Assembly: GCA_011041825.1 (NCBI GenBank)
Contig: DRAO01000375.1
Location: 1-6,547 of the forward strand
Direction of reading: 5' to 3'
DNA: 6,547 nt
Source: Chloroflexota bacterium
GTDB lineage: Bacteria; Chloroflexota; Anaerolineae; SpSt-600
Shown here: in pieces, positions 6,435 to 6,547 of the stretch
Layout of the letters: every line of letters begins with the position of its first letter
Position numbering within the stretch: position 1 is the stretch's first letter
Program-made: the position numbers and the translations under genes
The notes under the pieces: generated by a model
Database searches by the model: none
What the model was told of the DNA's origin: nothing
What the model saw: only the letters and a program-made list of their open reading frames with translations

Positions 6435-6479
6435 GGTTATTTCTTTGACGGCGGCGAAGCCGCCGTCAAAGAAATAACC
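6435..6479. repeat. Perfect 21-bp-arm palindrome with GAA loop
   Basis: Arms 6435-6455 and 6459-6479 are exact reverse complements over a three-base GAA loop. With one bulged base (6433) the pairing extends to 6427-6486. The core is GC-rich (GACGGCGGC) and the outer arms are AT-rich with TTATTTCTTT on the left and AAAGAAATAA on the right. That polarity is the reverse of a bidirectional intrinsic terminator, where A-runs precede and T-runs follow, so termination is not the obvious role. A REP-like or transposon-derived hairpin fits better. Confidence 0.93.
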
Positions 6480-6502
6480 TTCCTTAAAATCCCTGTTTTG
6501 GA

Positions 6503-6527
6503 GGCATCTCTCCGACGCCGAGAGGCC
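6503..6527. repeat. Secondary imperfect hairpin inside the putative element
   Basis: GGC-(AT)-CTCTC (6503-6512) pairs with GAGAGGCC (6520-6527) over a seven-base loop, leaving AT bulged. It lies between the large palindrome and the right inverted end. The stem is eight bp and imperfect, so it is listed mainly because it adds to the folded character of this segment. Confidence 0.35.
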
Positions 6528-6547
6528 ATTCCCTTCTCGTGCAACTA

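Larger units (their letters stand above)
6419..6544. mobile_element. Possible MITE-like element with inverted ends
   Basis: TTGCACGA (6419-6426) and TCGTGCAA (6537-6544) are exact inverted ends. Similarity continues inward as TTGCACGA-T/G-AAGG, giving 12 of 13 matching bases. Inside lie a 21-bp-arm palindrome and a smaller hairpin but no coding frame, as in small non-autonomous transposable elements. No target duplication can be tested because only three bases remain to the right. A multicopy repeat would also explain why the sequence ends here. The alternative is a chance pairing of short ends around an unrelated palindrome. Confidence 0.35.

Noticed and set aside
6435..6479. Rho-independent terminator of the kor operon
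   Set aside because: The stem is long enough, but no T-run follows on either strand; T-rich sequence precedes the GC core and A-rich sequence follows it, the wrong polarity.
6419..6547. CRISPR repeat or array
   Set aside because: Only one palindromic unit is present, with no regularly spaced second copy in the window.

Overview
The window most resembles bacterial chromosome of moderately high GC content. Three things fit an anaerobic or facultative lineage such as the Chloroflexota: a very long chain of GAF domains in one sensor, an FmdB-type zinc ribbon of about 70 residues, and a split (delta, alpha) 2-oxoacid:ferredoxin oxidoreductase. That placement is an inference from gene style, not a proof.

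Layout. Positions 1-3260 on the minus strand hold the N-terminal 1086 codons of a giant cytoplasmic sensor (PAS-GAF-GAF-PAS-GAF-GAF-GAF...). It runs off the left edge, so its output domain is not visible. Positions 3261-3449 are a divergent control region with back-to-back promoters and two dyads. Positions 3450-4367 on the plus strand encode a 305-aa patatin-like lipid hydrolase with an intact Ser-Asp dyad. Directly after its stop comes a second promoter (4368-4396). Its -10 end abuts a perfect 7-5-7 dyad, TATACCC-N5-GGGTATA, which resembles operators of CsoR/CstR-type copper or persulfide repressors. A short hairpin then carries the Shine-Dalgarno sequence in its loop. This leader heads a tight four-gene plus-strand unit: FmdB-like zinc ribbon (4441-4647), an unrecognised 74-aa helical protein with an HNEEH motif (4694-4918), a two-cluster ferredoxin delta subunit (4938-5174) and a KorA-like alpha subunit (5174-6331).

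The beta (TPP-binding) and gamma subunits normally found next to korD-korA do not begin in the 216 bp that follow. Instead 6332-6547 is gene-free and holds a perfect 21-bp-arm palindrome with a GAA loop. This sits inside a span of about 126 bp bounded by near-perfect inverted ends (TTGCACGA ... TCGTGCAA), a possible small non-autonomous mobile element. The window stops three bases after that element.

Working together: KorD and KorA should join KorB and KorC to interconvert 2-oxoacids and acyl-CoA with ferredoxin. The zinc ribbon and the 74-aa protein share their transcription unit and probably the candidate metal- or sulfur-responsive operator. The sensor and the patatin share only a divergent promoter region. 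The most interesting parts are the operator-headed operon and the palindromic element after korA.
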